NCBI GenBank assembly: GCA_022843605.1
Contig: JALHNI010000017.1
Location: forward strand, 1 to 64,000
Source of the DNA: Bryobacter sp.
Lineage (GTDB): Bacteria; Acidobacteriota; Terriglobia; Bryobacterales; Bryobacteraceae
DNA length: 64,000 nucleotides
Direction: 5' to 3'
The notes under the pieces are model-generated. The model saw only the letters and a program-made list of their open reading frames with translations. It made no database searches and was not told where the DNA came from. The position numbers and the translations under genes were made by a program. The first letter of the stretch is position 1. Each line of letters starts with the position of its first letter. This document shows, piece by piece, positions 43,144 through 50,845 of this stretch.

Positions 43144-43475
43144 TGGCCAGCCGTTATGTTCCGGAGGCCGGCGATATCGTCTGGCTGAACTTTACCCCCC
43201 AAGCTGGTCGCGAACATGCTGGACACCGGCCAGCCCTCGTCCTCAGCCCGGCCGTCTACAATGCCAAAACCGATCTCATGGTCTGCTGCCCCATGACCAC
43301 ACAGATCAAGAACTATCCTTTCGAAGTCCTCATCCAGAAGGAGCCTCCCAGCGTCGTCCTGGCGGATCAAGTCCGAAACGTCGATTGGCGCACACGCCAG
43401 GCGGCCAGAAAGGGTAGAGTCACCGCGGAGCAGTTGGCCGACGTGCGAGCCAAACTCCGAGCCCTGATCGGCTAG
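43143..43475 (+). CDS. mazF: MazF-like endoribonuclease toxin
   Basis: This 110-residue CcdB/MazF-fold protein has the family markers YVPEAGDIVWLNFTPQAG, HRPALVLSPAVYN, MVCCPMTTQIKNYPFEV, VVLADQVRNVDWR and a terminal AEQLADVRAKLRAL helix. It should cut RNA at specific short sequences; the site cannot be deduced. It starts at GTG overlapping the mazE stop (TAGTG). Confidence 0.92.
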   Translation: MASRYVPEAGDIVWLNFTPQAGREHAGHRPALVLSPAVYNAKTDLMVCCPMTTQIKNYPFEVLIQKEPPSVVLADQVRNVDWRTRQAARKGRVTAEQLADVRAKLRALIG

Positions 43476-43598
43476 CCAGTCACGAAAAACGAAAATTTCC
43501 CCAACCCCCTCATCCTAAACGACTTCCCCTCCGCCATACACCCCCGCCACCCCAAAAACCTTGCCCCCGCCTGCGACCCTCAAAAGTGGAGGACTCCC

Positions 43599-44483
43599 AT
43601 GGCGACACCCAAACAAATCGCGGCCAACCGCCGCAATGCTCAGCAATCCACCGGCCCCCGCACCCCGTCCGGCAAATCCAAAGTCCGGCTCAATGCCCTC
43701 AAACACGGGCTCACCGCCCAGTCCGTCCTGCTGCCCTTCGAGGACGCCGCGGCTTACGAAGCCCTCCAGCAAGCCGTTCTCCAGGACCTGCAACCGCAAA
43801 ACACCACCCAGCAAATTCTCGTCGAGCGCTTCGTCCATCGTCATTGGATCTCGCAGCGCCTCGCCCGCACCGAACGCGGCTGGCTCCATGCCATGTACGA
43901 AGCGCATTTGGCGGACGGCCTGCGAAAGGCCACTCATCCCAAAGCCAACCCGGACCCCTACCAGGGCCTCGCCCTCTGCATGCTCCAAGCCCACCCCGAC
44001 GACACCCAGGACCTGCTCCACAAAAACTTCTTCCGTTACCGCGCCCAAATCGAGCACGACTTTCAACGCGCCCTCCGCGCCCTCGAACGCAATCAACTCC
44101 TCACAACCCCTTCAGCGGAAAGCGAAAACCCTGAAATTGGCTCTGTTTCGCAATCCGGCTCTCCCGCTCACGGCTCCGATCAAAACGCCGGCGGCGTGGC
44201 TCCGGACTCCGGTTCAGCAGGCGGCGCTTCCGGCGGTGCTGGAGTCGGCCCTGGCACAGGCTCCGGCTCGGGCGAGGGTTCAGCAGGAGGTGCCGGCGCA
44301 GGTGCCGGTTCGGGCGACGGAGCGGGGGCGGGTTCAGCAGGAGGTTCCGGAGTAGGTGCGGGAGACGGTGCTGGAGTCGGTTCCGGCGTTGGAGCAGGCG
44401 CAGGCGTCGGCTCTGGCGAGGGTGCCGGCGCAGGCTCCGGCTCAGGTTCTGGTTCCGGAGCAGGCGGCAGCGGAGCGACATAG
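43599..44483 (+). CDS. Conserved ANRRNA..STGPRT..GK..NALKHGL-type protein with Gly-rich tail
   Basis: Residues 1-40 (PKQIAANRRNAQQSTGPRT, then GKSKVRLNALKHGLTA) are the signature of a widespread family of unknown function seen in Acidobacteriota and Planctomycetota; the helical middle (residues ~45-165) continues it. From about residue 195 the protein is only Gly/Ala/Ser/Val repeats. This tail is the exact antisense of the Pro/Glu/Ala tail of the opposite gene (304-bp overlap), so one of the two low-complexity tails may be a by-product. The N-terminal part is secure; the C-terminal end is uncertain. ATG 43599 follows GGAGG at 10 nt. Confidence 0.7.
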   Translation: MATPKQIAANRRNAQQSTGPRTPSGKSKVRLNALKHGLTAQSVLLPFEDAAAYEALQQAVLQDLQPQNTTQQILVERFVHRHWISQRLARTERGWLHAMYEAHLADGLRKATHPKANPDPYQGLALCMLQAHPDDTQDLLHKNFFRYRAQIEHDFQRALRALERNQLLTTPSAESENPEIGSVSQSGSPAHGSDQNAGGVAPDSGSAGGASGGAGVGPGTGSGSGEGSAGGAGAGAGSGDGAGAGSAGGSGVGAGDGAGVGSGVGAGAGVGSGEGAGAGSGSGSGSGAGGSGAT

Positions 44484-45496
44484 GGGAAAACTAACTCCCA
44501 CCTCGAAATCCCCTTAACGTAAATCCGGCTCACTTGACCCGTCAAACTGTCGGACTCGCCCGGATTCATCCCCACCAGCTGAGGGTAAAAGCCAGGGGCA
44601 AAGCCGATCTGCGCCGGCGTCAGGATCTTCACCGGCGTCGTCCAGGAACTCGGATTCGCGATGTCGTCCGCGTAAGAGATATACACGCCTTCTTGCGGCC
44701 ACTCCGGCCGGCAGCAGGCGCGATTCAGCATGATCACGTAGCGGCGCGCGTAAGCGTTCCAACTCACCGAAGGTCCCCAGAAGGCGTCCGTATTGGACCG
44801 TTCCCAACCCACCTTCACCGGCAGCACCGGCGTCGTGCGGCCCCCAATACCTTCCTGTTCCCATTGGCCCGCGTGATACTTGAAAATGTGGCCCTTCGGG
44901 TCCGCCCGATGCTCAAACGCCAGCCGCGCCATCGTCACGCCCTGCGTGCTGGCCGCCCCGCCGTAGTTATCGAAAAGGAAGTAGAAGTACTCGCCCTTCT
45001 GGTCCAGAATGACCGAAAAGTCTCCATGGCCGCCAGCGAAGAAGCCATTCTGAGCACTGCAATTCGGCGCGTCGCCCGAAGAGAGCACGATGCCCAGATC
45101 CTCAAAGGTATCGCCGCCATCGCGGGAAATCAGGGCTCCGATGCTCGGCATCGTCAGGCCCCGGCCGGGGCAGTAGCCGCCCGGCTCATGGTGATACCAC
45201 CCATAGACCACTCCGTCTTCTGGATCCCGCCACACCGACTCAATCCACATCGGCTGATGCGCCGACGTATCGATCAAAGGGGGCACATCCATATAAAGCG
45301 ATTGATAATCGCTTCCAGACATTTTCAGTAAGTTTCCGGTAGAAGTATAAACCTTAAGCTTTCCATCAACCCACAATCCCGGACTGTTGCCATCTACCAC
45401 AGACGATGGGTAACGCAGCAGCGGAGCGGAGCGAACCTGCCCGGTCTGCGCCGCCACAGTAGCCGCAAATAGAAAGAAAAGAGAGACTTTACCCAT
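44180..45496 (-). CDS. Secreted protein, sialidase/glycoside-hydrolase-like fold, with Pro-rich tail
   Basis: The 438-residue protein has a signal peptide (LFFLFAATVAAQ) and a five-bladed-propeller-like region with Asp-box-like turns (SRDGGDTFEDLGIV, WNAYARRYVIML) and conserved aromatics. Similar secreted proteins bind or cleave carbohydrates, but I cannot name the activity. From about residue 345 it is a Pro/Ala/Glu-rich repeat (PEPEPEPAPAP style), typical of wall- or envelope-spanning linkers. The start ATG lies in a small CCCAT/ATGGG hairpin. The tail overlaps the opposite gene. Confidence 0.62.
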   Translation of the reverse strand: MGKVSLFFLFAATVAAQTGQVRSAPLLRYPSSVVDGNSPGLWVDGKLKVYTSTGNLLKMSGSDYQSLYMDVPPLIDTSAHQPMWIESVWRDPEDGVVYGWYHHEPGGYCPGRGLTMPSIGALISRDGGDTFEDLGIVLSSGDAPNCSAQNGFFAGGHGDFSVILDQKGEYFYFLFDNYGGAASTQGVTMARLAFEHRADPKGHIFKYHAGQWEQEGIGGRTTPVLPVKVGWERSNTDAFWGPSVSWNAYARRYVIMLNRACCRPEWPQEGVYISYADDIANPSSWTTPVKILTPAQIGFAPGFYPQLVGMNPGESDSLTGQVSRIYVKGISRWELVFPYVAPLPPAPEPEPEPEPAPAPSPEPTPAPAPTPEPTPAPSPAPTPEPPAEPAPAPSPEPAPAPAPPAEPSPEPEPVPGPTPAPPEAPPAEPESGATPPAF

Positions 45497-45542
45497 TAAA
45501 ATGGGGACGTCGCCCGGCTAGCTGGCAGTTACGTTGAGTAAG

Positions 45543-46844
45543 TTAAGTTTTGTCAGCATACATTCGCCAACTGCGCGTAATCGTCAGCCAGATCGTGAGC
45601 GGCACTAACATCACGAGCGCGGTCGCCAGCGCCGCCTGCCGCACCGGAATCCCTTGATCCACGGCCCACCCCGCTAAATAGCTGGACAGAGAAATGGAAA
45701 TAACCATACCCGCGAAGTCCGTTGAAAGTAATCGGCCCCGAAAGGAGTCCTCACTCAGGGTCTGCAATAAGTTCGTGGAGAATACCCAGGCTGAAGAGGC
45801 TCCGGCATGCGCAATGGCGATGCCGACAAAGGCCACGGTTAGCGTGCTCGATTGCGATAGCGTTCCGTAGCCGATCAACACCATCACGAAGCCCAAGGCG
45901 ATGCCCCACCGCATTCGCCAGTGGTCGTGCCCGGCCCAGCGGCCCACCAGCCAGGGTCCAGTCATCGCCCCGAAGCCGCGCGCCGCCATCAGCGTGCTGA
46001 TGCCCATCATCCCCGCGGCGCTGGCGTCCGTGGTGCCCCAAAACAGCGGGAACTCGCGCTCGCCCATCACGCTGAGGATGACGTAGTTCGAGCCCAGCAG
46101 GCCCACGCCGGCCTTCACCATCAGCGCCGCCCGTCGTCGCGAGTCCGCCCAGGCGTAGGTCAAGCCTTCGTTGAAGGCCCCGAAACTGAACAGATCGCGC
46201 AGCGTCAGGCTCGTGAAGCCCGCCGTATGAGGCTCCGCAAAAGACATGCGCGAGACCAGCCACGCAGAAAAGAGGAAAGAAACCGCATCGAACGCGAAAA
46301 CGAAATTACGCCCGAAGGCGGCGGCCATAAAGCCGCCCAGGGACGAGCCCAGAAAGAACGCCACGGCCCAGGTCACCCCACCCAGCGTGTTGGCCACCAG
46401 CCGCTCTTTGTCATTGCGCGTGATGTTCGGGATCACGGCCGAACGCCCCGGCTCGAAGAAGGCCCACATCACCGTTTCGAGCACCAGCAAAGTGTAGAGC
46501 AGCCAAAGACGGTCAGCCGTTTGGGCGAACAGCATGCCCGCGATGATCACGGCGCGCGCCAGGTCGGTGAAGATCATCACCCGTTTGCGGCTCACCCGGT
46601 CATTGATCACGCCCGCCATCGGGCTCACGAAGAGTTGGGGCAAGAGCTGTAGGGCCAGCGTGATGCCGATGCTCTCGGCGCGGCCCGTGATCTCGAGCAA
46701 CAAGCTGTACAGCGACACGGCGTAAAGCCAGTCGCCCACTTCGCTGATCACCTGCGCGGACCACAGCAGGCGAAAGTTGCGGTTGTCGCGGATCAACTGC
46801 GCGATCGCGCGCAGCGAGATCATGGGCTGCGTTTTTTCAGCCAT
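45543..46844 (-). CDS. MFS transporter, EntS-like (MFS_3) type
   Basis: The 433-residue protein has about 12 hydrophobic segments and the EntS-type start FRLLWSAQVISEVGDWLYAV, followed by PMAGVINDRVSRKRVMI, the loop 2-3 motif of MFS exporters. It likely exports a small molecule or siderophore; no biosynthetic genes are near. ATG 46844 comes 1 bp after the trpS stop, so it is the second gene of a trpS operon. The longer frame to 46940 is trpS antiframe. Confidence 0.85.
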   Translation of the reverse strand: MAEKTQPMISLRAIAQLIRDNRNFRLLWSAQVISEVGDWLYAVSLYSLLLEITGRAESIGITLALQLLPQLFVSPMAGVINDRVSRKRVMIFTDLARAVIIAGMLFAQTADRLWLLYTLLVLETVMWAFFEPGRSAVIPNITRNDKERLVANTLGGVTWAVAFFLGSSLGGFMAAAFGRNFVFAFDAVSFLFSAWLVSRMSFAEPHTAGFTSLTLRDLFSFGAFNEGLTYAWADSRRRAALMVKAGVGLLGSNYVILSVMGEREFPLFWGTTDASAAGMMGISTLMAARGFGAMTGPWLVGRWAGHDHWRMRWGIALGFVMVLIGYGTLSQSSTLTVAFVGIAIAHAGASSAWVFSTNLLQTLSEDSFRGRLLSTDFAGMVISISLSSYLAGWAVDQGIPVRQAALATALVMLVPLTIWLTITRSWRMYADKT

Positions 46845-46845
46845 T

Positions 46846-47844
46846 TTAGGGGGCGTAGACGCCCATGCGTTCTTTGGTGAGGCGCACCGTCTCGTTGGCG
46901 ACGGGCAGAATCCGGTCGCTGCCGGCGCGCAGGATCTCATCGAGATTGCCGGAGATTACCTCGCGGTAGCGGGCCTGGATCGGCTCCAGCGATTGGGCCA
47001 CCATCTCAGCGACCTTCTTCTTCAGGTCGCCATAACGCAGCCCGGCGAATTGGGCCTGCATTTCGTCGTTGCTGGCGCCGCTGAACGCCTGATAGATGCC
47101 CAGCAGGTTGCGCACGCCGGCACCCATGGGGTTCTTAGCCCCAGGGTCGAAGTCAACGGCGGGATTGGAGTCCGTCGTCGCGCGCATGATCTTCTTCTTC
47201 GCCTGCGCCAGGTCGTCCAGCAGGCCGATCGCGTGGCCTGTGCCGGTCGCCGACTTGCTCATCTTCTTTTCAGGATCGTCCAGACCCATCACCCGCGCGC
47301 CGTGCGTGGGCAGCTTCGTCGCCGGCACGGTGAAGGTGTCGCCATAGAGCGAATTAAAGCGTTGCGCAATGTCGCGCGTCAGTTCGAGATGCTGGCTTTG
47401 GTCGTCGCCCACGGGGACGATCTTGGCCTGGTAGAGCAGAATATCGGCCGCCATCAGCACCGGGTAGTTCAGCAGCCCGGAGCCGATCGTCTCCTGCTTG
47501 GCGCTCTTGTCCTTATATTGCGTCATGCGCTCCAGCCAACCGAGAGGAGTAACGCAGGTGAGCAACCAGCCGAGTTCGGCGTGGCCGGAGACGCTCGACT
47601 GCACCATCAGCGTGGCGACCTTCGGGTCAATGCCGCAGGCGATGAACAGCGCCGCGATCTCGCGGATCTTGGCTCGCAGTTCCGCCGGCTCCTGGTACAC
47701 CGTAACCGCGTGGAGATCCACCACGCAGAAGATGCATTCGTAGTCGTGCTGCAGCCGCACAAAGTTCTGAATTGCGCCGAGATAATTACCGATATGGAGG
47801 TGGCCAGTGGGCTGCACCCCAGAAAATACACGTGCCTTCGTCAT
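46846..47844 (-). CDS. trpS: Tryptophanyl-tRNA synthetase
   Basis: This 332-residue class I synthetase charges tRNA-Trp. The HIGH-type motif HLHIGNYLGA lies at residues 15-24, the tryptophan pocket in VDLHAVTV and DDQSQHLELTRDIA, and the KMSKS loop in DPEKKMSKSATGT near residue 195. Length is normal for the bacterial enzyme. It is divergent from the rRNA methyltransferase gene. The MFS gene follows directly. Confidence 0.97.
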   Translation of the reverse strand: MTKARVFSGVQPTGHLHIGNYLGAIQNFVRLQHDYECIFCVVDLHAVTVYQEPAELRAKIREIAALFIACGIDPKVATLMVQSSVSGHAELGWLLTCVTPLGWLERMTQYKDKSAKQETIGSGLLNYPVLMAADILLYQAKIVPVGDDQSQHLELTRDIAQRFNSLYGDTFTVPATKLPTHGARVMGLDDPEKKMSKSATGTGHAIGLLDDLAQAKKKIMRATTDSNPAVDFDPGAKNPMGAGVRNLLGIYQAFSGASNDEMQAQFAGLRYGDLKKKVAEMVAQSLEPIQARYREVISGNLDEILRAGSDRILPVANETVRLTKERMGVYAP

Positions 47845-47872
47845 GAAAGTGGGAGAATCCTATCGTAGCCTG

Positions 47873-49135
47873 ATGGAATCCCAAGAAACAAACCACACCG
47901 CCGGTTCAGTCCCGGCTGATCCCCAACCGCCTGAGCCCCAGATTGAGCAGCCCGCCGACACCGTGATCGAGAAGTTGGTTTACGGTGGACAGGGCCTGGC
48001 CCGCACAGCCAGCAAAGTGGTGATGATGCCGTTCGTCATCCCCGGTGAGACCGTCACCTGGCATGCCATCAAGGAGCATCCGGGCCACATCGACGCCCGG
48101 CTGAACCAGATCATTGCTCCGTCGGAGTCGCGAGTCGCGCCCCCCTGCCCGGTGTTCGGACGCTGTGGCGGCTGCAACTATCAGCACATCGAGTATGCGG
48201 CGCAGGTCGAGCACAAAAAGCGCATTCTGGCCGAGAGCCTGCAGCGCATCGGCAAGCTGACGCCGCCCGCGGAGATTGCGACCCTGTCGGCCGAGCCGTA
48301 CGGCTACCGCAACCGCATCCAGGTCCATTTCGATGGCCGCAAGATGGGCTTTCGCGAAGCCGGCTCGCGCAAGCTGGTGCCGATCGAGAATTGCCCCCTC
48401 GCTTCGCCGATGCTGCAGCAGGCGCTGACGGCGATCAACAAACGCATTCGCGACCATCGTTTTCCGGACTTCCTGGAAGAGGTGGAACTCTTCTCCAACG
48501 AAGAGCAGGTAGTCTTCAACGTGCTCCGCGCACGGCGCGGCGTTTCCAAGGATTTCTTCCCTTGGATGGCCGAAGTGGTGCCCGGCGCGGACCAAAGCCG
48601 CCTAACCTATCAGGTTGGCGAGAACCGCTTCCGCGTCAGCTATCAGAGTTTCTTCCAGGTGAATCGCTTCCTGCTGCAACCCCTGGTGGACGCGGTGCTG
48701 GGCGACGCGAAGCCCGGCTGGGCGCTCGATCTCTACGCCGGCGTCGGACTCTTCAGCCTGCCCCTCGCCAAACGCGGCGCTCGCGTAACAGCCGTCGAAG
48801 TGGTCCGTGGCGCCGCCGCCGACCTCGAGCACAACAAGTTCGCCGGCATCGAAGTGGTTCAGAAGGCCGTCGAATTCTATCTCGAGAAGTTCGAGGGGAA
48901 GCCCGACCTCATCCTGGCGGACCCACCCCGCGTGGGCCTGGGCAAGAAAACGGTAGAGCATCTGGTGGCCCTGCGCGCGCCGGAGATCTGCCTCGTCTCT
49001 TGCGACCCCACCACCCTTGCCCGCGATGCGGCCGGCCTCGTCGCCGGAGGTTATGAGATCACGGCCCTCACCATGGCCGACCTCTTCCCTCAAACCTTCC
49101 ACCTGGAAGCCGTCATGCGGCTGCGGCTGCGCTAG
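47873..49135 (+). CDS. rlmD: 23S rRNA (uracil-5-)-methyltransferase, RumA/RlmD family
   Basis: The 420-residue protein carries a TRAM-like N-terminal domain (IEKLVYGGQGLAR, GETVTW), the [4Fe-4S] cysteines C-x5-C-x2-C in CPVFGRCGGC plus the Cys in ENCPLAS, and a SAM-binding domain with LDLYAGVGLFSLPLA, ADPPRVGLG and the catalytic Cys in LVSCDPTTLARD. It makes a 5-methyluridine in 23S rRNA or tRNA; which site is not certain. ATG 47873 is used because 47843 would overlap the trpS start. Confidence 0.88.
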   Translation: MESQETNHTAGSVPADPQPPEPQIEQPADTVIEKLVYGGQGLARTASKVVMMPFVIPGETVTWHAIKEHPGHIDARLNQIIAPSESRVAPPCPVFGRCGGCNYQHIEYAAQVEHKKRILAESLQRIGKLTPPAEIATLSAEPYGYRNRIQVHFDGRKMGFREAGSRKLVPIENCPLASPMLQQALTAINKRIRDHRFPDFLEEVELFSNEEQVVFNVLRARRGVSKDFFPWMAEVVPGADQSRLTYQVGENRFRVSYQSFFQVNRFLLQPLVDAVLGDAKPGWALDLYAGVGLFSLPLAKRGARVTAVEVVRGAAADLEHNKFAGIEVVQKAVEFYLEKFEGKPDLILADPPRVGLGKKTVEHLVALRAPEICLVSCDPTTLARDAAGLVAGGYEITALTMADLFPQTFHLEAVMRLRLR

Positions 49136-49153
49136 CAGGCTAAAATCGGGAAC

Positions 49154-50482
49154 GTGGCCGATCTTTCCCAAGTTGAGCAGCGCATGCGCGAGGACTGGAA
49201 TGCCCGCGCGGGTGAGGACGCCTATTACTACGTTGCCTTCGGGCGGCGCGATCAGGCCGACGGCGAGTTCGATGCCACGGGCGCCGAGGTCGTAGCCGGA
49301 CTCGAATGGGAACTGAAGCGAGTGCCGACCCAGACGCCGCGCGCTCGCCGGGCCCTCGAGATCGGCTGCGGCCCCGGCCGGCTGATGCGGCCCATGGCGA
49401 AGCACTTCGGCGAGATTCACGGCGTCGACGTTGCCGACGCGATGATCGCGCGGGCCCGCGAGCGGTTGGCCGGGATTCCCCATGCCCATGCCCATGTCGG
49501 GACGGGCTCGGACCTGTCCCAGTTTGCGGATGCCAGCTTCGACTACGTCTACTCCTACGCTGTCTTCCAGCACATCCCCTCGCGGGATGTCGTTTTTAAC
49601 TATCTGAACGAGGCCGTACGGGTCCTGAAGCCGAATGGCCTCGTACGGGCTCAAGTGAACGGGCTGCCGCCCGAGGCCCGGGTCTACGACACCTGGAGCG
49701 GCGTGCGCATCAAGCCGGACGAGATTCGCGAGTTCTGCCGCCGTCACGGACTGCTACTGCTGGCCCTTGAAGGCCTGCATACGCAATACATGTGGACCAC
49801 CTGGCATAAGCCGTCGCCCGGCATGGGGCGGCCCGTCGGCGAGGTGCGCATCCGGCGAATCACCAACGCGGATTCGTCCGAACCAGTCGCGCCACCCAGC
49901 GGGCGCTTCTCGTCGATCTCGGCGTGGATTGAAGGCTTGCCCCCATTGTCAGACCTGCTCTCGCTCGACCTGCGCGTGGCCGGCCTCAGCGCAACGCTCA
50001 CGTACCTGGGCCGTCCGGAGGCGGACGGCTTGCGTCAGCTCAACGCGATCCTGCCGGCCGGCCTGAACACGGGTCTGAATCCGGTGGAGCTCGCTTGGAA
50101 TGGCCAACCTTTGGCGCAGTCGCGGCTGAGGATTGTCCCGACTCCGCCACCGGTGCCGCGCATTCTCGATGCTTCGGATGGAGTAGATCTGCTTTCCGGC
50201 CGGCGGATTGTGTCGCGTTCGGTAAAGCTGTTTCTGGAAGAGTGCGCCCGCCCCGAGGAACTCGAGATTTGGGTGAATGGCGAGCCGCTGACGGACAAAG
50301 ACGTCTTCTGTACGGACCCGATGCCGCCGAGGCATGAAGTAAATTTCCGCATCCCCGCGCATGTCCCGGCGGGCCCCCTCACGGTGGACCTTCAGTATCA
50401 CTCCCGCCGATTTGCACCGCTGGCCTTCGAGTTACTGTCGCAAACTGCCACGTTATCAACTAAGTACCAATCCTTCGAATAG
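49154..50482 (+). CDS. Class I SAM-dependent methyltransferase with C-terminal beta domain
   Basis: This 442-residue protein starts at GTG. The methyltransferase half (residues ~1-170) has ALEIGCGPGRLMRPMA, GVDVADAMIARARE and DASFDYVYSYAVFQHI, all standard motifs. Residues ~230-442 form a different, beta-rich domain with paired NGEPLTD-type turns resembling Ig-like domains and no recognised name. It may modify a polymer or cell-surface component. TAAAAT lies 7 nt before the GTG, so translation may be leaderless. It follows the rRNA methyltransferase after 18 bp. Confidence 0.8.
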   Translation: MADLSQVEQRMREDWNARAGEDAYYYVAFGRRDQADGEFDATGAEVVAGLEWELKRVPTQTPRARRALEIGCGPGRLMRPMAKHFGEIHGVDVADAMIARARERLAGIPHAHAHVGTGSDLSQFADASFDYVYSYAVFQHIPSRDVVFNYLNEAVRVLKPNGLVRAQVNGLPPEARVYDTWSGVRIKPDEIREFCRRHGLLLLALEGLHTQYMWTTWHKPSPGMGRPVGEVRIRRITNADSSEPVAPPSGRFSSISAWIEGLPPLSDLLSLDLRVAGLSATLTYLGRPEADGLRQLNAILPAGLNTGLNPVELAWNGQPLAQSRLRIVPTPPPVPRILDASDGVDLLSGRRIVSRSVKLFLEECARPEELEIWVNGEPLTDKDVFCTDPMPPRHEVNFRIPAHVPAGPLTVDLQYHSRRFAPLAFELLSQTATLSTKYQSFE

Positions 50483-50566
50483 GTTGCGAATCAAGAGCAG
50501 ATTGCGGGTAGCGACGGGGGGAGCGGGCCTGCGCAAACGGGGAGGATTTCCTTGTGAAATCGGGGG

Positions 50567-50596
50567 TTTTCCACGGGGTTCAAGGCTTTATCCACA
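50567..50596 (+). promoter_or_regulatory. Paired DnaA-box-like sites upstream of nrdJ
   Basis: TTATCCACA at 50588-50596 is a perfect DnaA box. TTTTCCACG at 50567-50575 is a two-mismatch box 21 bp earlier, two helical turns apart. DnaA control of ribonucleotide reductase genes is known in E. coli. Confidence 0.5.
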
Positions 50597-50716
50597 GATG
50601 TGCGGGCTACACTCAGAACCGTAGTTTACGGACCCATTTTCTGAGGGGAAAGCCTTATGTTTCCAAGATTACGGAATCGTGAACAGTTGAGATCTGGATG
50701 CCCGCAAATGTATGTA

Positions 50717-50765
50717 CCATCTGTAGATAAAGTCCTTGACGGACCACTACATATTGGGGCATCAT
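50717..50765 (+). promoter_or_regulatory. Candidate nrdJ promoter with two NrdR-box-like sites
   Basis: CTACATATTG at 50747-50756 matches 9 of 10 core positions of the NrdR box; a weaker site (7 of 10) lies at 50717-50726, 30 bp upstream, close to three helical turns. TTGACG (50736-50741) and CATCAT (50760-50765) form an 18-bp-spaced promoter that the stronger box overlaps, which fits repression. Confidence 0.5.
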
Positions 50766-50845
50766 CGTAAGGCTCCACCCGATCTGTGCCCAGGGAGTAG
50801 GCATGGGTCAAAACAATAAAAATAAGAATATCCGAGGAAGAATCA

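Larger units (their letters stand above)
50483..50845. other. Regulatory region upstream of nrdJ
   Basis: These ~360 bases hold no supportable gene. They contain two DnaA-box-like sites (50567, 50588), two NrdR-box-like sites (50717, 50747) and a candidate promoter. I see no cobalamin-riboswitch B12 box. Confidence 0.5.

Noticed and set aside
44200-44480. CRISPR-like or iteron-like repetitive block
   Set aside because: The periodicity is codon-based (Gly/Ala or Pro/Ala repeats), without conserved repeats separated by unique spacers.
50483-50845. Cobalamin riboswitch upstream of nrdJ
   Set aside because: No B12-box-like sequence or paired core was found; the other regulatory sites explain the region better.
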